Source: Paenibacillus sp. 1781tsa1
GTDB lineage: Bacteria; Bacillota; Bacilli; Paenibacillales; Paenibacillaceae
Reading direction: 5' to 3'
Length of the DNA stretch: 64,000 bases
Assembly: GCF_024159265.1 (NCBI RefSeq)
Contig: NZ_JAMYWY010000001.1
Location: 62,001 to 126,000 of the forward strand
The notes below the pieces were generated by a model. The model ran no database searches and was not told where the DNA came from. It was given only the letters and a program-made list of their open reading frames with translations. This document shows positions 1 through 9,590 of the stretch, piece after piece. A program made the position numbers and the translations under genes. Within the stretch, counting starts at the first letter, position 1, and every line of letters begins with the position of its first letter.

Positions 1-1287
1 CGGCATGTCCCGCTTGAATTGATCTGTGCGCATGTGCATCATGGTTTCCGTCCCGAATCTGATGATGAAGCGGAGAAAATGATGGAACTGGCACAGCAGC
101 TTGGCATTGCATTTGAATGGACCAAGGCCGATGTTCCTTCATATATGGAGCTGACGGGTCAAGGACCACAGGAAGCGGCCCGCAACAAGCGGTATGCTTT
201 TCTACATGAAGTAGCTACCAAATATAATGCCGCAAGCATCGCTTTGGCACATCATGCGGATGATCAGGCGGAGACAGTCATGCTTCATTTGCTTCGTGGA
301 ACCGGCTTGTCGGGACTCTCAGGAATGAAGTTTAAAAGGCGAGAAAAAAATGTGGAACTTATTCGTCCATGCCTTCGTATAAACAAGACAGACCTTGTAG
401 AAGCTTGTAATACCCAGGGTTTTATGTATTTCAATGATGAAAGCAACGCCTTGCGTAAATATCGGCGTAATGCCATTCGCTTGGATGTGCTTCCTTTTTT
501 GGGGCAGTATAATGGACAACTCACGCCGTCATTGAATCGGCTTGCCGAAATTGTGGGTGATGAAGACGATTTCATGGAGCAGAGTGCATATGACACATAC
601 AGGTGTCTAGTGCAGGTGAACGGCGGAAGGCAAACCTTTGAGGTGCCTTCCTTCTTGAAGTTACATGTCGCTTTACAACGAAGGTTGATTAAACTAATAT
701 TGAATTATCTGCCTTTGGACAGTGATTTTGTCGACTTTACCCGTATAGAAACCATTCGACGCAAGGTCATGGAGACCCATGTGACGACCTGGAGCCTGGA
801 TATAGGACAGACACTCGCCTGCACTCGGGAGTATAATCTGATTTCTTTTGGCATACGGACGGACGTACAGGATCAATCTTACGAGTATCGTCTTGCGCAA
901 TGGAGTGGAACTTATGAGCTTTCACTCACCCCAATTAATCGATATATTCGGTTGATGACGGTGAGTCCCGAGGACTATCATGTACCGGAATCGGCGGATC
1001 AAGCCGCGTTTGATGCGGATCAACTGCTTATGCCGCTGGTTGTGCGTTCACGGTTACCTGGAGATACCATGAAAGTAATGGGATTAAACGGAAGCAAAAA
1101 GGTGAAAAATATTTTCATCGATGAGAAAATCCCCCCATCTGTCCGTCCACGTATTCCTGTGGTATGTGATGGAGCAGGTCATATCATCTGGTTACCGGGT
1201 GTTCGACGGTCCAGTGTGGCTCCTGTCAGGGAGGGCACTTCCGCAATCCTGTACATGACTGTAGGCGATTCAGCGATTCAGGGGTAG
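1..1287 (+). CDS. tilS: tRNA(Ile)-lysidine synthetase, 5' end outside window
   Basis: TilS attaches lysine to C34 of the CAU-anticodon tRNA-Ile so that it reads AUA instead of AUG; it is an essential cytoplasmic enzyme using ATP. The frame is open from base 1, so the start and the N-terminal SGGxDS ATP-binding loop lie before the window. What is visible begins with the region after that loop (HVHHGFR, then the acidic DDEAE stretch), followed by the QEAARNKRY and HHADDQAETVMLHLLRG motifs typical of the family, and a C-terminal domain with the PGD and KKVKNIFID motifs. It sits immediately upstream of hpt, the usual Bacillus order tilS-hpt-ftsH. Confidence is high for identity; length cannot be judged. 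Confidence 0.95.
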   Translation, partial: RHVPLELICAHVHHGFRPESDDEAEKMMELAQQLGIAFEWTKADVPSYMELTGQGPQEAARNKRYAFLHEVATKYNAASIALAHHADDQAETVMLHLLRGTGLSGLSGMKFKRREKNVELIRPCLRINKTDLVEACNTQGFMYFNDESNALRKYRRNAIRLDVLPFLGQYNGQLTPSLNRLAEIVGDEDDFMEQSAYDTYRCLVQVNGGRQTFEVPSFLKLHVALQRRLIKLILNYLPLDSDFVDFTRIETIRRKVMETHVTTWSLDIGQTLACTREYNLISFGIRTDVQDQSYEYRLAQWSGTYELSLTPINRYIRLMTVSPEDYHVPESADQAAFDADQLLMPLVVRSRLPGDTMKVMGLNGSKKVKNIFIDEKIPPSVRPRIPVVCDGAGHIIWLPGVRRSSVAPVREGTSAILYMTVGDSAIQG

Positions 1288-1339
1288 TGGTTATGGTTCA
1301 GGTAAGGCTTTCATAGTATAACTTAGGAGGTTCGCACAG

Positions 1340-1879
1340 TTGCAGAACGACATTCAGGAAGTATTGATCAGTGAAGAAGAAATTCAGAGTAAAGTCAAGG
1401 AATTAGGCGCAACACTAAGTGCCGAATATGCAGACCGCAATCCTTTGGTCATTTGTGTGCTCAAGGGTGCGTTTATATTTATGGCTGATTTGGTTAAAAA
1501 CATAACGGTACCTGTTGAAATGGATTTTATGGCGGTATCCAGTTACGGCGCTTCCACCAAGTCATCAGGTGTTGTCAAAATCATTAAGGATCTGGATGTA
1601 GCCGTTGAAGGACGGGAAGTTCTGATTGTCGAAGATATTATCGACAGCGGACTTACACTCAGCTATCTGATTGAACTGTTAGAAAACCGTGGTGCCGAGT
1701 CGGTGCGTGTGGTTACGCTGTTCGACAAGCCTTCAGGCCGTAAAGTTGAGTTGGAAGCTCATTACACAGGCTTTGACATTCCTGACGCGTTCATCGTTGG
1801 TTACGGTTTGGATTTTGCGGAGAAGTACCGGAACCTGCCCTATATCGGGATTTTGAAGCCGGAAGTCTATAGTAGCTAA
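1340..1879 (+). CDS. hpt: hypoxanthine phosphoribosyltransferase
   Basis: This enzyme salvages hypoxanthine (and usually guanine) with PRPP to make IMP/GMP in the cytoplasm. The 179-residue length fits the family. The PRPP-binding loop [10 protein letters not shown] is at about residues 97-106, and the PRTase core [11 protein letters not shown] and the C-terminal [18 protein letters not shown] block are both present. The start is TTG, chosen because an AGGAGG ribosome binding site lies 9 bases upstream (1325-1330) and no ATG fits. It follows tilS by 52 bases and precedes ftsH, an arrangement conserved in Bacillus, where Hpt also takes part in regulation of ftsH. Confidence 0.95.
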   Translation: MQNDIQEVLISEEEIQSKVKELGATLSAEYADRNPLVICVLKGAFIFMADLVKNITVPVEMDFMAVSSYGASTKSSGVVKIIKDLDVAVEGREVLIVEDIIDSGLTLSYLIELLENRGAESVRVVTLFDKPSGRKVELEAHYTGFDIPDAFIVGYGLDFAEKYRNLPYIGILKPEVYSS

Positions 1880-1885
1880 TATCCT

Positions 1886-1939
1886 GCCCGACCCAAGCCT
1901 TGAGCTGTTCATGGCTTCTGTTGAGAAGCCATGTCGGGC
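1886..1939 (+). other. hairpin between hpt and ftsH
   Basis: Nested inverted repeats are visible: GCCCGA (1886-1891) with TCGGGC (1934-1939), and inside them CATGGCTTC (1910-1918) with GAAGCCATG (1925-1933). No T-run follows, so it looks like an mRNA processing or stability structure or a weak attenuator rather than a standard terminator. Confidence 0.5.
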
Positions 1940-1979
1940 TATGTTAAAATAATTAAAGTGTCTCGAGAGGAGGTAGGGG

Positions 1980-4025
1980 ATGAATCGGTTCATCCGGAAT
2001 TCTGGTTTTTATTTGATTCTTTTTTTAGTTGTGGTGGGGATAGTCCAGTTCGTCAGCAATGGCGGCGAAGCCACCGATAATCCTAGATATGATCAGTTGC
2101 GTGCAGCGATCAAAGCCAACAATGTCTCTGAATTGACGGTTCAATTCAACGGTCAAACGTATCTCGTGACCGGTCAATACAAGAAGGCACCTGATGGCGC
2201 CAAATCAGAAAATTTCTCAACGTATATTCCTCCTACGGATGAGGCAATTAGTGAGCTTGTAGCTGCAAGTGAAACTAACAATTTCCAATATCATCAGGAG
2301 CCAATGAAAGGTGACAGCATCTGGTTGACGTTGCTGACTTCCTTTATTCCTTTGATCATTATGTTCCTGCTGTTCTTCTTCCTGTTTAATCAGGCTCAAG
2401 GCGGCGGCGGTAAAGTAATGAACTTTGGTAAAAGCCGTGCTCGTCTCTATAACGAAGAGAAGAAGCGGGTTACATTTGAAGATGTTGCGGGTGCTGACGA
2501 AGAGAAACAGGAACTTGTTGAGGTTGTAGACTTCCTCAAGGACCCTCGTAAATTCGCAGCAGTAGGTGCACGGATTCCTAAGGGCGTATTGCTCGTAGGT
2601 CCTCCAGGTACAGGTAAAACGTTGCTCGCTCGTGCCGTAGCCGGTGAAGCGGGTGTACCATTCTTTAGTATTTCAGGTTCCGACTTCGTTGAAATGTTTG
2701 TCGGTGTCGGTGCATCACGTGTACGTGATTTGTTTGAAAATGCGAAGAAAAATGCGCCATGTATCATCTTTATCGATGAGATTGATGCTGTAGGACGTCA
2801 GCGTGGTGCTGGTCTTGGTGGTGGTCACGATGAGCGTGAGCAAACACTCAACCAGTTGCTCGTTGAAATGGACGGTTTCGGAGCTAACGAAGGTATTATC
2901 ATCGTAGCTGCAACGAACCGTGCAGATATTTTGGACCCTGCCTTGCTGCGTCCAGGACGTTTTGACCGTCAAATTACGGTTGACCGCCCTGATGTAAGAG
3001 GTCGTGAAGCTGTCCTGAAAGTACATTCCCGTAATAAACCACTGACTAAAGATGTGAAGATGGATATTATCGCGAAGCGTACAACAGGTTTCTCTGGTGC
3101 AGATTTGGAGAATCTCTTGAACGAAGCGGCATTGCTAGCAGCACGTCGTAATCGTAAAGATATTTCCATGAAAGAAGTTGACGAAGCGATTGACCGTGTC
3201 ATCGTTGGTACGGAGAAGAAAAGCCGTGTCATCAGTGATCGTGAGAAACGAATCGTTGCTTATCACGAAGCAGGCCATACCATTGTAGGATACTTCCTGG
3301 AACATGCTGATATGGTACATAAAGTGACCATTATCCCGCGTGGACGTGCGGGTGGATATGTAATCATGTTGCCAAAAGAAGACCGTATGCTGGTTACCAA
3401 GCAGGAACTGTTGGATAAAGTAACCGGACTTCTCGGAGGTCGTGTAGCTGAAGAATTGTTCATCGGAGAGATTGGTACTGGTGCATACAGTGACTTCCAG
3501 CAAGCGACAGGTATTGTTCGCAGCATGGTTATGGAATACGGTATGAGTGAGAAATTGGGACCTATGCAATTCGGAAGTTCACAAGGCCAGGTATTCCTTG
3601 GTCGGGATATCGGTCATGAACAGAATTACTCGGATTCCATTGCGTATGAGATTGATCAGGAAATGCAACGCTTTATCAATGAATGTTATGAGAAATGTAA
3701 GGACTTGCTTGTTAAACATTCAAAAGAGATGCATCTGATCGCTCAAACTTTGCTTGAGGTAGAGACTTTGGAAATGGATCAGATCAAGCAATTGATCGAA
3801 ACTGGTTCCTTAACTCCAAAAGCAGAGAACGACAATGATGGTGAAGGCACACCAACTGAAGGCGGAGAGCCAATCATCGACAACATCGGTGATGTGCGTG
3901 TCCGTATTCAAGGTAAAGATGAAACGCCTGAGCCACCAGCCGGAGATATTCCAAACGAAGCTCCGAATCTGGAAAAAGGTAATAACAATAACCCGGATGA
4001 TGGCGGAACGAAGCCAACGTCTTAA
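1980..4025 (+). CDS. ftsH: ATP-dependent zinc metalloprotease FtsH
   Basis: FtsH is a membrane-bound AAA+ protease that degrades membrane and unstable cytosolic proteins; in Bacillus it is needed for sporulation. In order: TM1 (about residues 8-24), an extracytoplasmic segment, TM2 (about 118-138, [14 protein letters not shown]), the AAA domain with Walker A GPPGTGKT at 207-214, Walker [10 protein letters not shown], the second region of homology ending [13 protein letters not shown], and the zinc site HEAGH at 429-433. The 681 residues are longer than E. coli FtsH because of an acidic, Pro/Asn/Asp-rich C-terminal tail from about residue 620, probably disordered. A GAGGAGG site directly precedes the ATG. 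Confidence 0.98.
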   Translation: MNRFIRNSGFYLILFLVVVGIVQFVSNGGEATDNPRYDQLRAAIKANNVSELTVQFNGQTYLVTGQYKKAPDGAKSENFSTYIPPTDEAISELVAASETNNFQYHQEPMKGDSIWLTLLTSFIPLIIMFLLFFFLFNQAQGGGGKVMNFGKSRARLYNEEKKRVTFEDVAGADEEKQELVEVVDFLKDPRKFAAVGARIPKGVLLVGPPGTGKTLLARAVAGEAGVPFFSISGSDFVEMFVGVGASRVRDLFENAKKNAPCIIFIDEIDAVGRQRGAGLGGGHDEREQTLNQLLVEMDGFGANEGIIIVAATNRADILDPALLRPGRFDRQITVDRPDVRGREAVLKVHSRNKPLTKDVKMDIIAKRTTGFSGADLENLLNEAALLAARRNRKDISMKEVDEAIDRVIVGTEKKSRVISDREKRIVAYHEAGHTIVGYFLEHADMVHKVTIIPRGRAGGYVIMLPKEDRMLVTKQELLDKVTGLLGGRVAEELFIGEIGTGAYSDFQQATGIVRSMVMEYGMSEKLGPMQFGSSQGQVFLGRDIGHEQNYSDSIAYEIDQEMQRFINECYEKCKDLLVKHSKEMHLIAQTLLEVETLEMDQIKQLIETGSLTPKAENDNDGEGTPTEGGEPIIDNIGDVRVRIQGKDETPEPPAGDIPNEAPNLEKGNNNNPDDGGTKPTS

Positions 4026-4063
4026 TGCATAATACATCTGGCTAGGACAGCAGGTGAAATCAG

Positions 4064-4089
4064 GAGAGCCCTCGGGCTCTCTTTTTTTG
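4064..4089 (+). terminator. rho-independent terminator of ftsH
   Basis: Stem GAGAGCC / GGCTCTC followed by a T7 run at 4082-4088, about 40 bases after the ftsH stop. A second, weaker hairpin with a T-run (AAGGC ... GCCTT then TTTT) lies at 4163-4186. Confidence 0.85.
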
Positions 4090-4191
4090 TCCATTATTTT
4101 AAAAGAGGATAGATAAAGATAAACGGGAGTTAGATGGCGAACCAGTTAGCAAACAGGTGGTTAAGGCGCAGTACTGGGCCTTTTTCATTTA

Positions 4192-4220
4192 TTGACAGAG
4201 TCGTGAACGTTGTGTAAATT
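4192..4220 (+). promoter_or_regulatory. sigma-A type promoter for the nadA operon
   Basis: TTGACA at 4192-4197, 17-base spacer, TAAATT at 4215-4220 with an upstream TG. The 300-base gap between ftsH and nadA also holds two hairpins in the leader, CGCTTG/CAAGCG (about 4233-4256) and CAGCG/CGCTG just before the ribosome binding site. I do not recognise an NiaR-type operator. Confidence 0.65.
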
Positions 4221-4324
4221 AGTTGTTAAACCGCTTGTGATTCGTTTCTCAAGCGAAGTTAACGACTTAGGTTAGCCCTACGAAACAGCGCATGACGCTG
4301 TCCCGATAAAGGAGAGGATCACAG

Positions 4325-5263
4325 GTGGAAGCTCTGGCTTTAGAGCGCAAGGCTGAGATGAACCGCGAGCTGCGTGAGCGGCTGATGGAATTGAAGAAGG
4401 AACGTAATGCCATTATTCTTGCCCATTATTATCAACGTGATGAAGTACAGGAGGTTGCTGACTTCCGCGGAGATTCGTTTCTGTTAGCCCAGAAGGCAGC
4501 ACAAACAGATGCCGATGTGATTGTTTTCTGTGGTGTTCATTTTATGGGTGAAAGCGCTAAAATTTTGGCGCCGAACAAAACAGTTATTATTCCGGATGAA
4601 CGTGCGGGCTGCCCGATGGCAGATATGGTGAACGTGGATGGACTACGCAGATTGAAAGCACAACACCCTAACGCCAAGGTTGTTACTTATATCAATTCCT
4701 CGGCTGAGATTAAGGCTGAGACTGACATCTGTTGTACTTCAGCGAATGCGGTTCGGGTTATTCAATCAGTGGATTCCGACGAAATTATCTGGGTACCTGA
4801 TAAAAATTTGGGACATTATGTGCAGCAGCATACAGACAAGAAAATGATTATCTGGGAAGGTTACTGCAACACGCATGATATGCTCACAGTCAAAGATGTG
4901 GTGGAAATGCGAGCCAAGCATCCAAATGCAGAGTTTGTTGTTCATCCAGAGTGTCGACCTGAGGTTGTAGAGATGGGTGATTTTGTAGGTAGCACAACAG
5001 CTATTCTGGAGTATTGCAAAAATTCATCAGCGAAGGAATTTATCGTAGGTACCGAAGATGGTACAGGATATCAGCTTCGTCTGGATAGTCCGGATAAACA
5101 GTTCCACTTTGCTACCAAGTTTCTTGTATGTCCCAATATGAAGGTGAACAACTTGAAGAAACTGGTGAAATGCCTGGAAACGATGAAGCCGCAAATCTAC
5201 GTGCCACCGGCTGTTGCCGACAAAGCCAGAGAATCACTAGAGCGCATGTTGTTGGTAAAATAG
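4325..5263 (+). CDS. nadA: quinolinate synthase
   Basis: NadA condenses iminoaspartate with dihydroxyacetone phosphate to give quinolinate, the second step of de novo NAD synthesis, using a [4Fe-4S] cluster. The 312-residue protein shows the family signatures LAHYYQRDEVQEVADFRGDSF near the N-terminus, FCGVHFMGESAKILAP, YINSSAEIKAE, GYCNTHD, HPECRPEVV and a final CPNMK. The conserved cysteines in CGVHF, HPEC and VCPN are candidate cluster ligands. The start is GTG at 4325 behind an AAAGGAGAGG site. It is first in a nadA-nadB-nadC-coaX run; in Bacillus subtilis the nad genes lie elsewhere. Confidence 0.97.
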   Translation: MEALALERKAEMNRELRERLMELKKERNAIILAHYYQRDEVQEVADFRGDSFLLAQKAAQTDADVIVFCGVHFMGESAKILAPNKTVIIPDERAGCPMADMVNVDGLRRLKAQHPNAKVVTYINSSAEIKAETDICCTSANAVRVIQSVDSDEIIWVPDKNLGHYVQQHTDKKMIIWEGYCNTHDMLTVKDVVEMRAKHPNAEFVVHPECRPEVVEMGDFVGSTTAILEYCKNSSAKEFIVGTEDGTGYQLRLDSPDKQFHFATKFLVCPNMKVNNLKKLVKCLETMKPQIYVPPAVADKARESLERMLLVK

Positions 5264-5298
5264 GATGCGCTACTCTTGCTCCAAGACAGGTGAATAAC

Positions 5299-6933
5299 AT
5301 GATACCGCAATATTTAGTTGATTTTGATCTGTCTGCGCTACCCATGGTAGAGACGGATGTATTGGTTATAGGCTCAGGGATTGCTGGTTTGTTTACTGCC
5401 ATTAAGGCAAGTGAACAACAACGTGTATTAATGATCACGAAGAAGTCATTACTTGAAAGTAACACCAGATATGCGCAGGGAGGAATCGCTGCGGTTATTG
5501 CTGAGGATGATTCACCTGCATACCACTTGCAGGACACACTTGTTGCAGGAGCGGGCTTATGCCGCTCCGAGGCGGTAGAGGTATTGGTGAATGAGGGTCC
5601 GGACGGAGTGAAGGAACTGATTCGTTTAGGTACTTTGTTTGATCTGGAGAACGGCGAGTTGGCATTGACGCAGGAAGGTGCGCATAGCCACCGCCGTATT
5701 TTGCATGCCAACGGGGATGCCACGGGATATGAGATTGTACGTGCACTTGCTGTCGAAGTGAATGAGCATCCTGGGATTGAAGTATGGGATGAGCATTTTG
5801 TTGTTGACCTGATTACAGAGCGAGGGGAATGCATTGGCGCACTGGTTCAGAAGGATGACGGATCGCAAGTATTCGTGAAGGCACAGGCAACCGTTCTTTG
5901 CTCTGGTGGGGCAGGACAATTATACCGATACACAACGAACCCCGACGTAGCTACTGCCGATGGTGTAGCGATGGCTTATCGGGCTGGTGCTATCGTGCGT
6001 GACATGGAATTCATCCAATTTCATCCCACCTCTCTTTGTTACCCGGGGGCCCCGCGTTTTCTTGTGTCAGAAGCAGTACGCGGCGAAGGAGCATATCTGC
6101 GCAATGTGAAGGGCGAACGCTTCATGGATCGTTATCATGCCCAGCTTGAACTAGCACCACGCGATATCGTGGCACGAGCGATTGTTAGTGAGATGGAGTC
6201 CACCAACAGTACCTTTGTGTATTTGGACATTACGCATGAACAGCCAGAGATGATCAAGCATCGGTTCCCTACCATATATGAGACTTGTATGCGTTATGGA
6301 TTAGACATGACAACGGACTGGATTCCCGTTGCACCTGCTGCCCATTACATGATGGGTGGAGTGAAAACGGATTTGAGTGGAGAGAGCAGCATCTCTCGAT
6401 TATTTGCTTGTGGCGAGGTGTCTTCTACAGGAGTACATGGAGCTAACCGCCTGGCAAGCAACTCTTTATCAGAAGCGATTGTATTTGGGCGGAGAATTGT
6501 TGATCGTATTCAATCTCTTCCTCAGCTTGGTTCATTACAAGTAAGAGCGGGTGCGCCTTCATCTGGAACCATGAATAGCAAGATCAACAAGATCATGGAA
6601 GAGCAAAAGCCGATATCCGAAAGACGCTTACGATTACAGAAAATGATGGTTCGTCAGGTAGGCTTGCGCCGGAAAGGTGAGGACCTGCAGAAGGCCATGG
6701 ACAAGTTGCAACAGGAATTGCAATTTTTTGATCAGACACTCACTCATAAGGAAGAGCTGGAGTATGCCAATCTTCTGACCTGTGCCTGGTTAGTTACAAG
6801 CGGAGCATTACACCGCGAGGAGAGTCGGGGGGCTCACTATCGTGAGGATTTCCCGGCACGTGATGATAACGTGTGGCAGAAGCATAGTCTGCAGCAGCGA
6901 GAACAAGCGATTGTGGAGGAATTGATGTCATGA
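5299..6933 (+). CDS. nadB: L-aspartate oxidase
   Basis: NadB is the flavoenzyme oxidising L-aspartate to iminoaspartate, which NadA uses. The N-terminal FAD fold shows VLVIGSGIAGLFTAIKA (about residues 20-36), then NTRYAQGGIAAV, HRRILHANGDATG, the active-site FIQFHPTSL segment, ALAPRD-like ELAPRDIVARAI, and the SSTGVHGANRLASNSL block, with a helical C-terminal domain. The frame is open back into nadA, but the ATG at 5299 gives a normal 544-residue protein and is preceded by AGACAGGTG. The stop overlaps the nadC start by 4 bases (ATGA), suggesting translational coupling. Confidence 0.97.
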   Translation: MIPQYLVDFDLSALPMVETDVLVIGSGIAGLFTAIKASEQQRVLMITKKSLLESNTRYAQGGIAAVIAEDDSPAYHLQDTLVAGAGLCRSEAVEVLVNEGPDGVKELIRLGTLFDLENGELALTQEGAHSHRRILHANGDATGYEIVRALAVEVNEHPGIEVWDEHFVVDLITERGECIGALVQKDDGSQVFVKAQATVLCSGGAGQLYRYTTNPDVATADGVAMAYRAGAIVRDMEFIQFHPTSLCYPGAPRFLVSEAVRGEGAYLRNVKGERFMDRYHAQLELAPRDIVARAIVSEMESTNSTFVYLDITHEQPEMIKHRFPTIYETCMRYGLDMTTDWIPVAPAAHYMMGGVKTDLSGESSISRLFACGEVSSTGVHGANRLASNSLSEAIVFGRRIVDRIQSLPQLGSLQVRAGAPSSGTMNSKINKIMEEQKPISERRLRLQKMMVRQVGLRRKGEDLQKAMDKLQQELQFFDQTLTHKEELEYANLLTCAWLVTSGALHREESRGAHYREDFPARDDNVWQKHSLQQREQAIVEELMS

Positions 6934-7796
6934 TACTGAACGGATATAATGAAGGGCTTATCGAATCAATCAAAAACTGGCTTCGTGAAGATGTTGGTGC
7001 AGGCGACGTTACAACGAGTGTGACGATCCCAGCAGGCAACCAATCCAAGGCCATTATACACGCCAAAGACAATGGTATTATTGCAGGCATGACTGTGGCT
7101 GAGCTGGTATTTCAGGTCGTTGATCCCGATCTTGTATTTACACCCAAGGTAACAGACGGAGACAAGGTTACCCACGGCACGATTTTGGCCGAGGTAGAGG
7201 GAAGTACACATTCACTGCTTACGGGGGAACGTTTGGCACTCAATTTGCTGCAACGTATGTCCGGAATTGCTACGCGTACGCGTGCCTACGTAGATGTGCT
7301 GGATGGTCTTGAGACCAGGCTCGTGGATACACGTAAGACAACGCCGGGTCACCGATTACTTGAGAAATACGCAGTGCGCGTGGGTGGCGGAGCGAATCAT
7401 CGATTTGGACTGTACGATGCTGTTATGATTAAGGATAACCACATCAAGGGTGCAGGCGGAATCACCGAGGCGGTACAGCGTGCCAGAACTGTTATTCCAC
7501 ATACGATGACAATTGAAGTGGAGACTGAAAATCTGGAGCAGGTGAGAGAAGCCTTGCAAGCCGGGGCAGATATCATTATGCTGGATAACATGCATCCAGA
7601 GCGGATGCGTGAAGCGGTTGAGCTTATACGTGAACAGGCTCCTCATGTGAAGGTTGAAGCATCCGGTAACGTATCCCTCCAGACCATTCGTGGTATTGCA
7701 GAGAGTGGTGTGGATGTAATTTCGGTTGGCAGGTTAACCTATTCTTTTGAGAGCCTGGATATCAGCCTGGATTTAAATGAAAAGAAAGAGGGGTGA
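6930..7796 (+). CDS. nadC: nicotinate-nucleotide pyrophosphorylase (carboxylating)
   Basis: NadC converts quinolinate and PRPP to nicotinate mononucleotide, completing the nadABC route. The 288 residues match the family. Motifs seen: EDVGAGDVTT at the N-terminus, LNLLQRMSGIAT, the substrate site DTRKTTPGHRLLEKYAVRVGG, MIKDNHI, IEVETENLEQ, MLDNM, and EASGNVSLQTI near the C-terminus. The ATG at 6930 overlaps the nadB stop and has GGAGGAATTG upstream. It ends six bases before coaX. Confidence 0.97.
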   Translation: MILNGYNEGLIESIKNWLREDVGAGDVTTSVTIPAGNQSKAIIHAKDNGIIAGMTVAELVFQVVDPDLVFTPKVTDGDKVTHGTILAEVEGSTHSLLTGERLALNLLQRMSGIATRTRAYVDVLDGLETRLVDTRKTTPGHRLLEKYAVRVGGGANHRFGLYDAVMIKDNHIKGAGGITEAVQRARTVIPHTMTIEVETENLEQVREALQAGADIIMLDNMHPERMREAVELIREQAPHVKVEASGNVSLQTIRGIAESGVDVISVGRLTYSFESLDISLDLNEKKEG

Positions 7797-7802
7797 ACCC
7801 CT

Positions 7803-8573
7803 TTGATTCTAGTTGTAGACGTGGGGAACAGCAATATGGTGCTCGGTGTATATCAAGGCCGGGAATTGCTGCACCACTTTCGTCTGAGTACATCCCGTCA
7901 GTCAACAGTGGATGAATACGGCGTATTGATTTATAATTTATTTCATATGTCCGGCATCAGGGCAAGTGACATCGAAGGTGTCATCATCTCATCTGTGGTT
8001 CCGCCACTGGTGAATGTCATCGAAGCGATGTGTGAGAAATATGTAGGCAAAAAAGCTTTACTCGTCGGGCCTGGCATCAAAACTGGCTTGAACCTGCGAT
8101 ACGAGAACCCTCGTGAAGTGGGTGCAGATCGTATTGTTAATGCAGTGGCAGCCGTTGAGAAATATGGCGGCCCTCTCGTTGTGGTCGATTTCGGTACCGC
8201 AACGACTTTTGACTGTATTGACGAGAAAGGTCACTACCTGGGGGGAGCTATTGTACCTGGCATTCAGATCGCCACTGAAGCGCTCTATGAGCGGGCATCC
8301 AAGCTGCCGCGTATAGAGCTGGAGAAACCTAAAAAGGTCATTGGCCGTAATACTATTCATGCCATGCAAGCAGGTATTATATTTGGCTATGCAGGGCAGG
8401 TAGACGGTATTGTAGAACGCATTCGCGAGGAGATGGGTGCGAAGCCCAGAGTTATCGCGACGGGTGGTCTCGCTACACTTATCGCAGAAGAAACCCGTAG
8501 TATAGAGGAAGTTGATCCGCTGCTTACGCTTGAAGGGCTGCGTATTATATATGAGCGGAACCGGGAAAGGTGA
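7803..8573 (+). CDS. coaX: type III pantothenate kinase
   Basis: CoaX phosphorylates pantothenate, the first step of coenzyme A synthesis; the type III enzymes are not inhibited by CoA. The 256-residue protein starts VDVGNSN (phosphate-binding loop of the ASKHA fold), then shows [21 protein letters not shown] and GAIVPGIQI, all diagnostic of the family. The TTG start at 7803 follows GAGGGGTGA, which overlaps the nadC stop, so it is likely co-translated. In Bacillus subtilis the orthologue (yacB) lies directly after ftsH; here nadABC is interposed. Confidence 0.97.
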   Translation: MILVVDVGNSNMVLGVYQGRELLHHFRLSTSRQSTVDEYGVLIYNLFHMSGIRASDIEGVIISSVVPPLVNVIEAMCEKYVGKKALLVGPGIKTGLNLRYENPREVGADRIVNAVAAVEKYGGPLVVVDFGTATTFDCIDEKGHYLGGAIVPGIQIATEALYERASKLPRIELEKPKKVIGRNTIHAMQAGIIFGYAGQVDGIVERIREEMGAKPRVIATGGLATLIAEETRSIEEVDPLLTLEGLRIIYERNRER

Positions 8574-8676
8574 GCATAGAGACGGCATACAGCGGGCTGA
8601 GATTACAGCTTAAGTGTTGTGCCGTTTTTTCTGTGTTACGACTATTATGGCGATACGCCAAAGGAGGCTGAATGAC

Positions 8677-9567
8677 TTGGAAAACAACAACAAGCATGAC
8701 CGGTTAATTCGTGGTACAGCAATGAATGGAAAGGTAAGAGCCTTTGCTGTCCAAACTACAGAACTGGTTGAGGAACTACGCAGAAGACATGATACGTTTC
8801 CCACGGCTACAGCTGCCATGGGGCGTACGGTTACAACAGCAGCCATTATGGGTGCAATGCTCAAAGGTGAAGAGAAGTTAACGGTACAAGTCAACGGCGA
8901 TGGGCCAATCGGACAGATTGTAGCCGATGCCAATGCCAAAGGCGAAGTACGAGGATATGTTTCTAATCCGCATGTACATCTGCCAAGCAATAGTGTGGGG
9001 AAACTGGACGTTGCCGGCGCGGTTGGAACGGAAGGTTTCATTAACATAACGAAGGATCTGGGATTGAAAGAGCCATATCGTGGCAGTGTGCCTATTATTT
9101 CAGGAGAACTGGGTGAAGACTTCACGTACTACTTTGCTCAATCGGAGCAAACACCTTCTGCTGTAGGCGTTGGTGTGCTCGTTGATACAGATAATTCAGT
9201 TATTGTCGCAGGCGGATTCATTATGCAACTGTTGCCGGGATTGACAGATCAAGAGATCACGGCGATCGAAAACGCCATCAGTACGTTGCCGCCAGTGACG
9301 ACGTTACTGGAGCAGGGGCTTGAATTGGAAGAGTTGCTTCGCCGATTGTTGCCAGATGTACAAGTGATGGAAGGATTGGATATTCATTTTAGCTGTGAGT
9401 GTTCACGTGAGCGGGTAGAGAAGACGCTAATCAGTCTGGGCCAAACGGAGATGGAGCAATTAATTGAAGAAGAGGGCCGAGCTGAAGTCGTTTGCCAATT
9501 CTGTAATGAAGCCTATGACTTTAACAAAGAACAACTTGAGACCATCCTAGAGCAAGCCAAGAACTGA
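8677..9567 (+). CDS. hslO: redox-regulated chaperone Hsp33
   Basis: Hsp33 is a cytosolic holdase activated by oxidation when it releases zinc. The C-terminal redox switch is visible as CEC (residues 240-242) and CQFC (273-276), the expected CxC...CxxC spacing. The N-terminal domain contains RAFAVQTTELVEELRRRH and VQVNGDGPIGQIVADANAKGEVRGYV, family hallmarks. The TTG at 8677 is chosen because AAAGGAGG ends 9 bases upstream and this gives 296 residues, the usual length; the longer frame would add 21 unlikely residues. Follows coaX as in Bacillus. Confidence 0.96.
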   Translation: MENNNKHDRLIRGTAMNGKVRAFAVQTTELVEELRRRHDTFPTATAAMGRTVTTAAIMGAMLKGEEKLTVQVNGDGPIGQIVADANAKGEVRGYVSNPHVHLPSNSVGKLDVAGAVGTEGFINITKDLGLKEPYRGSVPIISGELGEDFTYYFAQSEQTPSAVGVGVLVDTDNSVIVAGGFIMQLLPGLTDQEITAIENAISTLPPVTTLLEQGLELEELLRRLLPDVQVMEGLDIHFSCECSRERVEKTLISLGQTEMEQLIEEEGRAEVVCQFCNEAYDFNKEQLETILEQAKN

Positions 9568-9590
9568 TCTATGCGGGGACGGGATGCGGA

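Noticed and set aside
2715..3569. Long minus-strand frames opposite ftsH
   Set aside because: Antisense shadows of a strongly conserved gene, without ribosome binding sites or families.
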